Origin: DASXRA01 sp963737425
Lineage (GTDB): Bacteria > Actinomycetota > Actinomycetes > Mycobacteriales > Jatrophihabitantaceae
Length of the DNA stretch: 64,000 nucleotides
NCBI GenBank assembly: GCA_963737425.1
Contig: CAVTSX010000008.1
Coordinates: 62,001-126,000, forward strand
Direction of reading: 5' to 3'
Translations under genes and position numbers: made by a program
The notes under the pieces: model-generated
The model's database searches: none
What the model was told of the DNA's origin: nothing
What the model saw: only the letters and a program-made list of their open reading frames with translations
Part shown: positions 24,998 through 33,871 of the stretch, in pieces
Position numbering within the stretch: the stretch's first letter is position 1
Layout of the letters: each line of letters starts with the position of its first letter

Positions 24998-25430
24998 CGG
25001 GTTGTCCCTTCCGCATCGTGTGACTGAATCCCGTGAGGGACGGACCTAGCTGGGCGCGCGCTTCGAGGAGCTACGCGTGTTCGGCGCGCATCGCGGCGAG
25101 GTTGTCATCGTGCGCGCCGATCAAGGCCCGATTTGCGGGCCGGTTGCTTAATCGCCTGGGGCGAAGGCGGCATCGGAAGCCCTCGACATACCCTCAGTAG
25201 CGCTCAGCCTACGCTTCGTCAGCCGATCAGCCAGCCAGTCAACAATTGGGACCGATGGCACGACTCGGGCTCGGCCAGATTGGCGACGGCGAGGCCCGAA
25301 CGTGCAAACGGCCCGAGGGGCGACGAGCGACTGGGCTCGTCGGACCCTCGGGCCGGATACGTTTCGTGATTCGGACTGAAGCCGGCAGCCCGCAAGTGCC
25401 ACCGGCGTCGGTCACCGAGCGGTGCCTTGG
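24998..25430. other. Gene-free stretch upstream of groEL
   Basis: This 433-bp interval holds the groEL promoter and leader on the minus strand. A TTGACT hexamer near 25235 is visible but no well-spaced -10 goes with it. A 45-bp hairpin lies at 25310-25354. No coding ORF, tRNA or heat-shock operator was recognised. Confidence 0.5.
25310..25354. terminator. Long hairpin after the IscA-like gene
   Basis: Arms ggcccgagg..cgacgagc and gctcgtcg..ctcgggcc form a stem of about 20 bp with a small internal mismatch and a 6-nt loop, about 75 bp past the stop of the IscA-like gene on the minus strand. It has no U-tract. It probably ends that transcript before groEL. Confidence 0.55.
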
Positions 25431-25715
25431 CTAGCCGGGCAGTTCGGCAACGACGAACTGCACGCGACCGTCCTGATCGACCGTGGCGTCCAGAGCCTTG
25501 TCGTCAAGCACGCTGCGCGCGGCCGAGTCGAGGAACACCCGAGCGCCTGAGCTGTCGACGACTGCGTCGCCACCCGCGGGCTCTGCCGCGAGGCTGAGGG
25601 TCAGCGAGCCTGCGTTCGGGTCGGATGCGATGCGCATTCCGCCGCCGGCGGGTACATCCGGCCGGCCGACGAGGTTACGGATCTCAGCGGCGGCATTGTC
25701 AGTGACGGTGAGCAT
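25431..25715 (-). CDS. IscA/HesB-like fold protein lacking cysteines
   Basis: A 94-residue protein beginning MLTVTDNAAAEIRNLV, the HesB/IscA fold start, followed by GGGMRIASD. It lacks the three cysteines (CxnCxC) that hold the Fe-S cluster in true A-type carriers; the C-terminal CGCG is replaced by acidic and hydrophobic residues (ATVDQDGRVQFVV). Such actinobacterial paralogues are often labelled adhesins but have no known role. The start is preceded by gaggaggttcc, a strong ribosome site. Confidence 0.65.
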   Translation of the reverse strand: MLTVTDNAAAEIRNLVGRPDVPAGGGMRIASDPNAGSLTLSLAAEPAGGDAVVDSSGARVFLDSAARSVLDDKALDATVDQDGRVQFVVAELPG

Positions 25716-26105
25716 GGTGGAACCTCCTCATAGGTTCATTGCGGATGAAAACCTCCTGCGCATGGAAATGGCCCAACGTTCAGGGCCACGCGGGAGGCGG
25801 GACGGAGCCGCTGCGGTTAGAGCGGTCCAGACAGTCAGAGCTTGCGCCCGAACCTTGAGATCGGCGCGGGGCTTGCCTGGGACCCGATAAAGCAGGACTT
25901 CCTCTCCGACGAGTAGTCGGTCAACGGCCATCCACGCCCCACGTTTCACCTCATGCCCGCGTACGTCAAATATCCTGGGTCGCCAGGTAACGGCGTCTTG
26001 ACCCTCGCAGAAAGCGCCCGTTATGACCAGATAAGCGGGGTTACGCCGGTTGTCCACAGAACACGGACTGGTTCGAAGCGGCCCCGCTGTGTGAGGATCG
26101 CGGCC
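25716..26105. other. Gene-poor stretch upstream of the GGDEF/EAL gene
   Basis: This 390-bp region carries the divergent promoters of the IscA-like gene and the GGDEF/EAL gene. A minus-strand frame (about 67 codons from an ATG near 25930, ending just before the IscA-like start) is open, but its third-position GC is clearly lower than in neighbouring genes and it has no recognisable domain. I treat it as unproven. Confidence 0.4.
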
Positions 26106-28343
26106 ATGGACGCGGGGTCCGGTCTGACGAGCGTGCGTCGCTCGTGGCTGGAGCAGGTGCTCGACGTGGTGCGGGGTCTCGGGGCGAGCAGTGACTTGCA
26201 CGAGACTCTAACCCGCGTGGTCGAGGCTGTGGTCGATGTCCTGGAGTTCGGCGCGGCGGCGATCAACGTCACGACTCCAGAGGGTGACGCGCTGCGAGTC
26301 GATGCGGTCGCCGGGCCGCCCGAGGCCCTGGATCTGCGCGGGCAGAGCAGCGACATGCAGTACTGGCTCGACCTCCTTGACGCCTCCGAGGAGTGGGGCG
26401 CGCTGCGGTTCTTCAGCCACGAGCGCGACCAGGCTCCGATAGACCGGGTCGTGAGCTGGACGCCGAAGCCGACGGACGAATCCGACCCCGAGACGTGGCA
26501 GGCCGACGACGCGCTGATGGCCCCACTGCGCGACGCCAATGGCGCGCTGCTCGGCGTGCTGAGCGTCGACCAGCCAAAAAGCGGGCACCGGCCTGATCTC
26601 GAGCAGCGGACGGTTCTCGAACTGTTCGCCACGCAAGCGGCGATTGCGATCGCTGATGCCATGGCGCACAAGAAGTCGGAGTCACGCCGGCGCGAGGCCG
26701 AACTTCGCTGGCAGGTCGCCTTTGCGCACAGCCCGGTCGGCACCGCGATCGTGAATCCTGGCGGCAAGCTGTCGGAGTTCAACGACGCGCTCGTCGACAT
26801 GCTCGGATACTCGCGCGAAGAGCTGCTCAGCGGGTCGCTGCGAGGGTTCGCGCATCCTGATGACGAGGACAACGACGCCGAGCTCTTCGCCGAGCTCATG
26901 TCGGGTACGCGCGACACCTACGAGATCGAGAAGCGCTATGTGCACCGGGACGGCCACATCGTCTGGGGATTGCTGCACGTCGGAGTGGTCCGCGACGATC
27001 AGGGTGCGGTGCAGAGTGTGGTCGGCCAGGTCAGCGATATCACCGCGCGCAAGATCGCCGAGGAGCAGTTCGCCTACCGGGCGATGCACGATCAGCTGAC
27101 GGGCTTGCCCAACAGGTCGCGCCTGGAGGAAGTGCTCGCGCGGTACCAGGAGGCCGGGCGCCCGGCGGGAGTGCTGTGCTGCGGGCTGGACCGCTTCAAA
27201 ACCGTCAACGACAGCCTCGGACACGACGCGGGCGACGAGCTGCTGATCGCCGTGGCCGAACGCCTGCAGGCCGCGGTCTCCGCCGGAATCACGATTGGCC
27301 GGGCCGGCGCCGACGAGTTCGTGGTGATCGTTCCCGACGAGGGCGATCCGGAGGCGCTACGCGGCTTGGCCGTCCGGCTGATTGCCACCCTGCAGCAGCC
27401 GATCGCGCTGCGCGGATACCAGCACACCGCCAGCGCCAGCATCGGGGTGACGATCTGCGGGCCGAGGCACGAGCACCCGGACGAGGTGCTGCGCGACGCG
27501 GATCAGGCGCTACGCCGGGCAAAGCGCCACGGCCGTGCCCGCGTCGAGTTGTACGACCCGACGCAGGACCACCCCGCGAGCGTCGCCGATCTAGAACTCG
27601 AGCACGCGCTGCGGGCGGCGCTCGCCGACGGGCACGGCCTGCTGCCGTACTTCCAGCCGGTCATCAGCCTCGACACCAACGCGCCCGTCGGCTACGAGGC
27701 CCTCATCCGATGGGCGCATCCAGAGCGCGGGCTGCTCGAACCCGACGACTTCCTGCCGCTGGCCGAGCAGTCCGGCCTGATCGCTCCGCTCGGCTGGTGG
27801 ATGCTCGACGTCAGTTGCCGGGCGGCGGCCGACCCGCAGTTGACCGGTGGCTGGTCGCGCTGGGTGGCCGTGAATGTCTCCGGCAGCCAGCTCGGCCGCG
27901 GCCAACTGGCCCCGGCGATCCGGCAGGCCCTCGACGCGGGCGAGCTTCCGGCCTCGCGCCTGCATCTGGAGATCACCGAGACCGCCCTCGTCGAGGCATC
28001 GCCCGCGGCCATCAAGGAAGTACGCGAGGTCGCCGACCTCGGCGTGCGAATCGCCCTGGACGATTTCGGCACCGGCTTCTCGTCGCTGTCGCTGCTTCGC
28101 GACCTGCCCGTCAGCACCGTGAAGATCGATCGCAGCTTCGTCAAGCCCATCGCGTCCGACCGCAGTGCGCGAGCCATCGTGCGCAGCGTGATCGCGTTGT
28201 GCCAGGAGCTCGGCATCGTGACCGTGGGCGAGGGCGTCGAGACCGAGGAGCAGATCACGTCGCTACGGGCACTCGGATGCACCCTCGTGCAGGGCTATCT
28301 GCTCGGCCGGCCGAGCCCGTTGCTGCACGACGACGAGCACTGA
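26106..28343 (+). CDS. GAF-PAS-GGDEF-EAL cyclic-di-GMP signalling protein
   Basis: A 745-residue cytosolic protein. An N-terminal GAF domain (about residues 20-195) is followed by PAS/PAC (about 200-320; HSPVGTAIVNPGGKLSEFNDALVDMLGYS), a GGDEF domain (about 325-480) and an EAL domain (about 490-740). The EAL catalytic set looks intact: E531-A532-L533, NVSGSQL, ITETALVEA, LDDFGTGFSSL and KIDRSFV. The cyclase active site reads G401-A-D-E-F405 instead of GGDEF, so cyclase activity may be weak or lost and the protein may act mainly as a phosphodiesterase tuned by GTP and by its sensor domains. The ATG at 26106 is chosen; a longer frame upstream is unlikely. Confidence 0.9.
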   Translation: MDAGSGLTSVRRSWLEQVLDVVRGLGASSDLHETLTRVVEAVVDVLEFGAAAINVTTPEGDALRVDAVAGPPEALDLRGQSSDMQYWLDLLDASEEWGALRFFSHERDQAPIDRVVSWTPKPTDESDPETWQADDALMAPLRDANGALLGVLSVDQPKSGHRPDLEQRTVLELFATQAAIAIADAMAHKKSESRRREAELRWQVAFAHSPVGTAIVNPGGKLSEFNDALVDMLGYSREELLSGSLRGFAHPDDEDNDAELFAELMSGTRDTYEIEKRYVHRDGHIVWGLLHVGVVRDDQGAVQSVVGQVSDITARKIAEEQFAYRAMHDQLTGLPNRSRLEEVLARYQEAGRPAGVLCCGLDRFKTVNDSLGHDAGDELLIAVAERLQAAVSAGITIGRAGADEFVVIVPDEGDPEALRGLAVRLIATLQQPIALRGYQHTASASIGVTICGPRHEHPDEVLRDADQALRRAKRHGRARVELYDPTQDHPASVADLELEHALRAALADGHGLLPYFQPVISLDTNAPVGYEALIRWAHPERGLLEPDDFLPLAEQSGLIAPLGWWMLDVSCRAAADPQLTGGWSRWVAVNVSGSQLGRGQLAPAIRQALDAGELPASRLHLEITETALVEASPAAIKEVREVADLGVRIALDDFGTGFSSLSLLRDLPVSTVKIDRSFVKPIASDRSARAIVRSVIALCQELGIVTVGEGVETEEQITSLRALGCTLVQGYLLGRPSPLLHDDEH

Positions 28344-28360
28344 GGCCCGCTGACCGCCGC

Positions 28361-28825
28361 TCACGTCTCGCCCCCGATGTCGGTCTGGTAGGCCTCGAAC
28401 ACGAGGTCGGCGCCACGCTGGCGGTGCTTCCGCAGCCGGGTCAGTAGGTCGGTGCCGAGACCGCAGATCTCGTCGACCTGCTGCAGGCTGGTGATCGTGC
28501 GCGCGCGGGCGCTCAGGTCGTCGACCAGGTCGGTGATGACGGTGTGCTCGGCCACCAGGCGCTCGACGGCACGCGCCAACCGCGGCGCGGTGATGATCAC
28601 GTCGCCGTGCAGGCCGCCGGCGCCTTCGGTGATCGCGACGTGGGCGCGGATGTCGGCGGCCAGCGCGACGAGTGCGACGTTGACCCATTCGGTCCACTCG
28701 GCCAGCCGGCCGGCTGCCCGGTCGGCGAGGGCCTGCTCGAGTGCGGCCATCGACTCGAACAGTTCGGCGCGCCGCCTGCGCAGCGCGTCCAGGCCCGGAT
28801 CACGGGCAGAGACCGCTGGATCCAT
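28361..28825 (-). CDS. Hemerythrin-like helical protein
   Basis: A 154-residue all-helical protein. Histidine and acidic positions fit a hemerythrin HHE domain: DIRAHVAITEGAGGLHGDVI, RLVAEHTVITDLVDDL and LLTRLRKHRQRGADLVFEAY. Hemerythrin-like proteins bind a di-iron centre and sense or store oxygen, NO or iron. A gggagg site lies 7 nt before the ATG. Its stop faces that of the c-di-GMP gene, 17 bp away. Assignment rests on the pattern of ligands rather than on a signature motif. Confidence 0.68.
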   Translation of the reverse strand: MDPAVSARDPGLDALRRRRAELFESMAALEQALADRAAGRLAEWTEWVNVALVALAADIRAHVAITEGAGGLHGDVIITAPRLARAVERLVAEHTVITDLVDDLSARARTITSLQQVDEICGLGTDLLTRLRKHRQRGADLVFEAYQTDIGGET

Positions 28826-28955
28826 CGGGCCTCCCGGGGGTGGAGCCCTTGATGGTGCCTGGCCTTCGCCCGTCACGTCTACCCGCCGGTACACCCTTCG
28901 CCAAATTTCCGTTGAGTCCTTCATGGCCGGCTCGGCGGCCACCACGAAGGGCTGA

Positions 28956-28979
28956 AAATGGGCGCCGGGGCGCCCATTT
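28956..28979. repeat. Perfect 11-bp stem hairpin in a divergent promoter region
   Basis: Arms aaatgggcgcc and ggcgcccattt surround two G residues. It lies between two divergent genes, so it is not at a transcript end. It may be an operator or a small mobile palindrome. Confidence 0.55.
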
Positions 28980-28985
28980 CCCTGA

Positions 28986-29052
28986 CAGTGGTGCGTTATC
29001 CGTCGAGTGGTGCGTAACAACGCACCACTCAAGCCGAAACGCACCACTCAAC
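28986..29052. repeat. Four-unit cluster of a GTGGTGCGTT motif
   Basis: Two direct copies (gtggtgcgtta at about 28988; gtggtgcgtaa at about 29007) are followed by two inverted copies (aacgcaccact at 29019 and 29038). Copies within each pair are 19 bp apart, and the inner two form an inverted repeat with 11-bp arms around aaca. The array lies just upstream of alaX and could be a cooperative operator or a REP-like element. Confidence 0.6.
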
Positions 29053-29087
29053 GAAGGCGGGCGGCGCGGGTCGGGCAGGATCGCGGT

Positions 29088-29813
29088 GTGACTGAGCAGG
29101 GGCATACCCGTCGGATCGAGTTGGACGATGCCACCGTGCGCGAATGGGACGCCACGGTCGTCGGCCTGGACGAGCGCGGCGTCGTGCTCGACCGGTCGGC
29201 CTTCTACCCCGGCGGCGGTGGGCAGCCGCCGGACGAGGGGGTGCTGCTGTGGGGCGGTGTCCGTACCCGCATCGTGGGCACCGTCAAGGGCGACGAGCTC
29301 TACCTGGTGCCGGCCGAAGGCGATCCCGTGCCGTCGGTCGGCACGGCGGTGCGCGGCGCGCTGGACGACGAGCGGCGCACAGCGTTGATGCGCACGCATT
29401 CCGGGCTGCACGTGCTGACCGGTGTGGTGTTCCGCGACTTCGGGGCGCTCGTCACCGGCGGGAACATGGAGCCGCTGACTGCTCGCATGGACTTCGACCT
29501 GGCCGAGGTGCCGCCCGATTTCAAGGAGCGCGTTGCCGAGGCGTGCAACCGCGAGATCGGTGCCGATCGGCGGATCGAGGTCTCGACGCTGCCCCGGGAC
29601 GAGGCGTTCGCCATCCCGGACATCATCCGCACCGCGACGAATCTGTTGCCGCCCGACATCGAGGTCGTCCGCATCGTCGACATCGTGGGGCTCGACACCC
29701 AGGCCGACGGCGGTACGCACGTGGCTTCCACGGCCATGATCGGACGACTCGAGGTGGTCAAGATGGAGAACAAGGGACGAGGTTTCCGCCGCCTGCGGGT
29801 GCGGCTCGTCTAG
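29088..29813 (+). CDS. Alanyl-tRNA editing protein, AlaX type
   Basis: A 241-residue stand-alone editing domain. The zinc/editing motif HSGLH is at residues 104-108, and the matching C-terminal site reads ADGGTHVAST, where alanyl-tRNA synthetase has CxxxH; an Asp replaces the Cys, as I recall for other long AlaX homologues. The AFYPGGGGQPPDEG segment is highly typical. It hydrolyses Ser- or Gly-mischarged tRNA-Ala. The GTG start at 29088 places only a few residues before the domain. Confidence 0.87.
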   Translation: MTEQGHTRRIELDDATVREWDATVVGLDERGVVLDRSAFYPGGGGQPPDEGVLLWGGVRTRIVGTVKGDELYLVPAEGDPVPSVGTAVRGALDDERRTALMRTHSGLHVLTGVVFRDFGALVTGGNMEPLTARMDFDLAEVPPDFKERVAEACNREIGADRRIEVSTLPRDEAFAIPDIIRTATNLLPPDIEVVRIVDIVGLDTQADGGTHVASTAMIGRLEVVKMENKGRGFRRLRVRLV

Positions 29814-29881
29814 CTGGATGTGCGCTATGACAAAGGGCATGCAGCGAGCCACTGGCGTGAGGCACATGGCAGGGTGAACGG

Positions 29882-31651
29882 GTGACCGATCGACTCACCG
29901 AACTGTTCGAATTGCGCTCCGCCACCTTGTACGACATCGATGACGGCGGCCGGCTGCTCGTCGGCAATGACGAGTCGGGCTCGACGCAATTGCACGAGCT
30001 TGCTCCGGACGGCACGCGCAGCGTGCTCACCGACCTCGGCGAACCCTGTTGGGGCCGCTACCTACCCGGCGAGCGTGCCGTCGTGGTGTCGGCCGACGAC
30101 GGCGGCACCGAGCGCGCGCAGCTATGGCTGCTACCGCTGGATGCGGGCGGGGAGCTCGAGCCGTTGGTACGCGATCCGGCCTACATTCACTCGCTGCTCG
30201 ACGTGCTTCCCGACCGCGTCCTGTACGCCACCAACCGGCGCAACGGCGTCGACTTCGACGTCGTGCTGCGCGTGGTCTCCTCGGGCGAGGAGACGGTGGT
30301 ATGGGACGGCGGCGGCTGGGTGAACACCGGCGCCGTGTCGCCCGATGGCCGCTACATCGCGATGCAGCGCGAGTCGTTGCTGCCGGCGTCGTCGCAGTTG
30401 CTGCTGGCCGACACCGAGACGGGCGAGGTCGTCCCGATCACCGACGAGGCGCAAGCGGGCGACTGGACGACACCGCTGTGGCTCGGCACGGGCCTGATCT
30501 CCGGCTCGGATGCCGGGGCGGAGTTCCACTCGGTGCGCCGCTACGACGTCTCAGCGGGAGAGTGGACGGTACTGCTCGACGCGCACGACTGCGACCGGCG
30601 TGCGTGGCCCTCGCCGGACGGCGCCCGCCTCGCCGTGGTCACCACCGAGGACGGCGCTGACCGGCTCGCGGTGTACGAGGTCGCTGGCGATGCCCTTCCC
30701 AACCCGGTCGAGGTCGAGTTGCCGGGCCTCGGTGTGGCAGCGTTTCGTACCGAACTGGTCTGGTCGCCGGACTCTGCTGATCTTGGCCTGACGTTCGCCT
30801 CGCCGGTTCAGCCGCCCGAGGTCTACCTCTGGTCGGACGGGGCGGTCGAACGGCGCACCATGTCCAACCCGCAGGCGGCGACCGCGGGGCTGATCGACCC
30901 GGTGTCCTATCGCGTGCCCACGCCGGACGGCGAGCAGATCCCGGTCTACGTGACGCGCGGCGACGACGCCGACGGCTCCGTGGTGCTGTCGATCCACGGC
31001 GGCCCGGAGGCGGCATGTGTCAGGTCCTGGTCGCCGTGGAACGCCGGGATCGCCCTCGCGGGCCACACGGTCGTGGCGCCGAACGTGCGCGGCTCAGCCG
31101 GTTACGGCCGGCGCTGGGTGTCACTCGACGACGTCGAACTGCGGCTGGACTCGGTGGCCGACCTTGCGGCCATCCACGCCTGGCTGCCGACCATCGACGC
31201 CGACCAGAACCGAGCCGCGCTGTACGGGGGCTCGTACGGCGGCTACATGGTGCTCGCCGGGTTGGCGTTCCAGCCCGAACTCTGGGCGGCCGGAGTCGAC
31301 ATCGTGGGCATATCGTCGCTGGTCACGTTCCTGCAGAACACGTCGGCGTATCGCCGGGCTTATCGCGAGCGTGAGTACGGACGGCTCGACGCGGATCGCG
31401 AGTTCCTGGAGAAGGCGTCGCCGCTGTCGCGGATCGCCGACATCCGCGCGCCGTTGTTCGTGGTTCACGGTGCGAACGATCCGCGCGTGCCGCTGTCCGA
31501 GGCGTCGCAGCTTGCCGAGGCGCTGCGCTCACGCGGCGTCGAGTGCGAACTGCTCGTCTACCCCGACGAGGGCCACGGCTTGGCCAAGCGAACCAATCGG
31601 CTCGATGCCTATCCGAAGGCGGCCGCGTTCCTCGAGCGGCACATTCGCTGA
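29882..31651 (+). CDS. S9-family prolyl-oligopeptidase-like peptidase
   Basis: A 589-residue serine peptidase. The N-terminal 340 residues form a beta-propeller (repeated SPDGRYIA, SPDGARLAV, SPDSADLGL strands) and the C-terminal alpha/beta-hydrolase domain carries S451 in YGGSYGGYM, the acid in VHGANDPRVP and the His in DEGHGLAKR. This is the acylaminoacyl/dipeptidyl-peptidase layout, cleaving short peptides. No signal peptide, so likely cytosolic. It begins at a GTG, 68 bp after alaX, in the same direction. Confidence 0.88.
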   Translation: MTDRLTELFELRSATLYDIDDGGRLLVGNDESGSTQLHELAPDGTRSVLTDLGEPCWGRYLPGERAVVVSADDGGTERAQLWLLPLDAGGELEPLVRDPAYIHSLLDVLPDRVLYATNRRNGVDFDVVLRVVSSGEETVVWDGGGWVNTGAVSPDGRYIAMQRESLLPASSQLLLADTETGEVVPITDEAQAGDWTTPLWLGTGLISGSDAGAEFHSVRRYDVSAGEWTVLLDAHDCDRRAWPSPDGARLAVVTTEDGADRLAVYEVAGDALPNPVEVELPGLGVAAFRTELVWSPDSADLGLTFASPVQPPEVYLWSDGAVERRTMSNPQAATAGLIDPVSYRVPTPDGEQIPVYVTRGDDADGSVVLSIHGGPEAACVRSWSPWNAGIALAGHTVVAPNVRGSAGYGRRWVSLDDVELRLDSVADLAAIHAWLPTIDADQNRAALYGGSYGGYMVLAGLAFQPELWAAGVDIVGISSLVTFLQNTSAYRRAYREREYGRLDADREFLEKASPLSRIADIRAPLFVVHGANDPRVPLSEASQLAEALRSRGVECELLVYPDEGHGLAKRTNRLDAYPKAAAFLERHIR

Positions 31652-31663
31652 GCGGGTTACGGC

Positions 31664-31786
31664 GCGCGTCGGTCGTACTTCGACGCGGCCGAACTGCGTG
31701 GGAACCTGGCGGGCCATGACGATTGCCTCGTCCAGATCGGCTGTCTCGATGAGGTAATGGTGCGGCCCGCCGATCGAGCCCGACAC
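31664..31786 (-). pseudogene. Remnant of a YCII/DGPF-domain protein
   Basis: The minus-strand frame reads GGPHHYLIETADLDEAIVMA and then VEVRPTR, the C-terminal half of a YCII-related (DGPF) domain. No N-terminal half is found to the right, and beyond RPTR the frame runs antisense into the S9 peptidase. It looks like a decayed fragment, but it is short. Confidence 0.4.
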
Positions 31787-31909
31787 CGACGAGCGGCATC
31801 GGCCCAGAACGACGAGAGTTTGCGGAAACCTTCTGCTGCTGTATCACGCACCCGGTTACCGTTCTCCGACAAGCACCGTGGCGTGAGCGGCGATCGCCGG
31901 GAGGTCGGC

Positions 31910-33736
31910 ATGTCATTTCAGACGCTGGAACAGTTTCTCGCCAAAGCAGGGACGTTGACACCCAAGCAGCGAGATGTGCTTGTCGATCAGGCAATTGTGT
32001 TGATCGATCGGGTCTACGTTCATCTGCCGCTCAAGCGCGCGATGCACGCGATTGACCCGGTGCAGCGCCTGCGCAACCTGAAGGCGCGGATGGCGCCACT
32101 GTCCGAGCGCGAGTTCCACGACGAAATGATCGCGGTCTTCACCGAACTGCGTGACCTGCACACGAACTACATCCTTCCGGCGCCATACGCCGACAACCTG
32201 GCGTTTCTCCCTTTCCTGGTCGAGGAGTGCGGGTCGCCGGAGCGGTACCTGGTGACGAAGTTGCTGGCCGGATTCACGCACCCCACCTTCGGGGTCGGTG
32301 CGCAGATCACCCACTGGAGCGGCGTGCCGATCGAGCGCGCGGTGGAAGTGAACGCCGCGCGCCAGGCCGGAAGCAACCCGGACGCCCGTCACGCTCGCGG
32401 TCTCGAAGCGCTCACCGTGCGAGACATGAGCCAGTCGGCGCCCCCGGACGAGCAGTGGATCGACGTGGCCTACCTACCCGCTGCCGGCGGGGACGCGCTG
32501 GACCTTCGCCTGGACTGGCAGGTGTTCCGCCCCGATCCGTCGCCGAACGGCGTAGATCCCGACAGTTCGTCCGTACCTGCCGCGAAGGCGCTCGGCTACG
32601 ACGCGGCGACGGAGGCCAGGCGGCGCGCCAAGAAGGCGCTGTTCAACCCGGCCGCGATGGATGCGGAAGTGACTGCGGCAGCGGGCGGCGCCGACGATGC
32701 GACGACGACGATGCCCGACGTCTTCTCGTTCCGGTCGGTCACGACGCCCAGCGGAACGTTCGGCTACCTGCGCATCTGGACGTTCATGGTGTCGGACGAG
32801 AACGCATTCCTCAGCGAGGCGATCCGGCTGCTCGCGTTGCTGCCACAGAACGGGCTGATCGTCGACGTCCGCGGCAACGGTGGTGGCAACCTGCTCTGCG
32901 CCGAAGGAATGCTGCAACTGTTCACGCCGCACACTGTCGAGCCGACTCTTCTTTCGCTGATCGCGACGCCGCTGACCGTCGAGATCTCCGACGGTAAACG
33001 CGGCGAGGCCTCGGGGCTCGCGGCCTGGCACGACTCGCTCGCACAGGCCGCGCAGATCGGCTCGGGGTTCTCGCAGGGCCAGCCGATCTTGCCGGTCACC
33101 GAGTTCAACACGATCGGCCAGCACTATCAGGGACCAGTCGTGCTCATCACCGACGCGCTGTGCTATTCGGCCACGGACATGTTCGCGGCGGGGTTCCGCG
33201 ACAACGACCTCGGCCCGATCCTCGGCACGGCCGCGAATACCGGCGCGGGCGGTGCGAATGTATGGACGCAGGATCTGCTGCGGCAATTGTTCGGCGCTCC
33301 GTTCACCAAGCTGCCCAAGGGCGCCGCGTTCCGCGTTGCCTTCCGCCGCACGACTCGCTCCGGCACCGCGGCCGGCACGCCGATCGAAGACCTCGGCATC
33401 GTTCCCGACGAAGTACACGCAATGACTGAGGACGATGTCCTTGGCGGCAACGTCGATCTGCTTGCTGCGGCGGCGAAACTGCTCAGCGCGCTGCCCGTCT
33501 GCCGCCTGGATGCCACGGTTCGTGCGGCCTCGGCATCGAGTCTGCCCGTCACGCTGACCACGGCTGGCATTGATCGGGTCGACATCTCGGTCGACGACCG
33601 TCCGGTGAAGTCGGTCGACGTCCGCGACGGAACGCACCGAACCACGATCCCGAAACCAGCGGCAGGGGCGCAGACGCTCGGCCTCGCCGGGTTCAGCGCC
33701 GGCGAGCTCGCGGTGCGAACACATCTATCGATATAA
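31910..33736 (+). CDS. S41-family serine protease
   Basis: A 608-residue protease-like protein. The S41 core is recognisable: VDVRGNGGGNLL (residues 318-328) and the nucleophile region ALCYSATDMFAAGF with S420. The Lys of CtpA-type enzymes (about 25 residues further on) is absent; here the sequence reads GTAANTGAGGANVW, as in a tricorn-like subgroup. An N-terminal helical region (residues 1-90) and a small C-terminal beta domain (after about 525) flank the core. No signal peptide or membrane helix, so it should be cytosolic. A gggagg ribosome site precedes the ATG. It is the first gene of a unit with the mini-ORF and caspase-fold gene, 135 bp ahead. Confidence 0.78.
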   Translation: MSFQTLEQFLAKAGTLTPKQRDVLVDQAIVLIDRVYVHLPLKRAMHAIDPVQRLRNLKARMAPLSEREFHDEMIAVFTELRDLHTNYILPAPYADNLAFLPFLVEECGSPERYLVTKLLAGFTHPTFGVGAQITHWSGVPIERAVEVNAARQAGSNPDARHARGLEALTVRDMSQSAPPDEQWIDVAYLPAAGGDALDLRLDWQVFRPDPSPNGVDPDSSSVPAAKALGYDAATEARRRAKKALFNPAAMDAEVTAAAGGADDATTTMPDVFSFRSVTTPSGTFGYLRIWTFMVSDENAFLSEAIRLLALLPQNGLIVDVRGNGGGNLLCAEGMLQLFTPHTVEPTLLSLIATPLTVEISDGKRGEASGLAAWHDSLAQAAQIGSGFSQGQPILPVTEFNTIGQHYQGPVVLITDALCYSATDMFAAGFRDNDLGPILGTAANTGAGGANVWTQDLLRQLFGAPFTKLPKGAAFRVAFRRTTRSGTAAGTPIEDLGIVPDEVHAMTEDDVLGGNVDLLAAAAKLLSALPVCRLDATVRAASASSLPVTLTTAGIDRVDISVDDRPVKSVDVRDGTHRTTIPKPAAGAQTLGLAGFSAGELAVRTHLSI

Positions 33737-33871
33737 GCGCGCGCCGTTTGGCACACCGCGGGCGATTCGCACGAGATCGCGCTCTGGCAGGTTGTCAGCC
33801 GGTGCGCGGATACTCGGGTGCAGACACCAGACGTGGAGCACCCGTAGGCATAAGGGGTTCAGGGGGTTCTG

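Noticed and set aside
24414..25049. Plus-strand frame across groEL
   Set aside because: Antisense shadow, Ser-rich and without homology; GroEL is certain on the other strand.
25728..26201. Minus-strand ORF between the IscA-like and GGDEF/EAL genes
   Set aside because: Low third-position GC, no domain; the upstream part overlaps the GGDEF/EAL gene start. Kept only as a remark on the region.
33740..33871. Possible tRNA or attachment-site fragment (aaggggttcaggggg)
   Set aside because: No cloverleaf can be drawn and no integrase is present; the G-rich run is better explained as the ribosome site of the 39-codon ORF.
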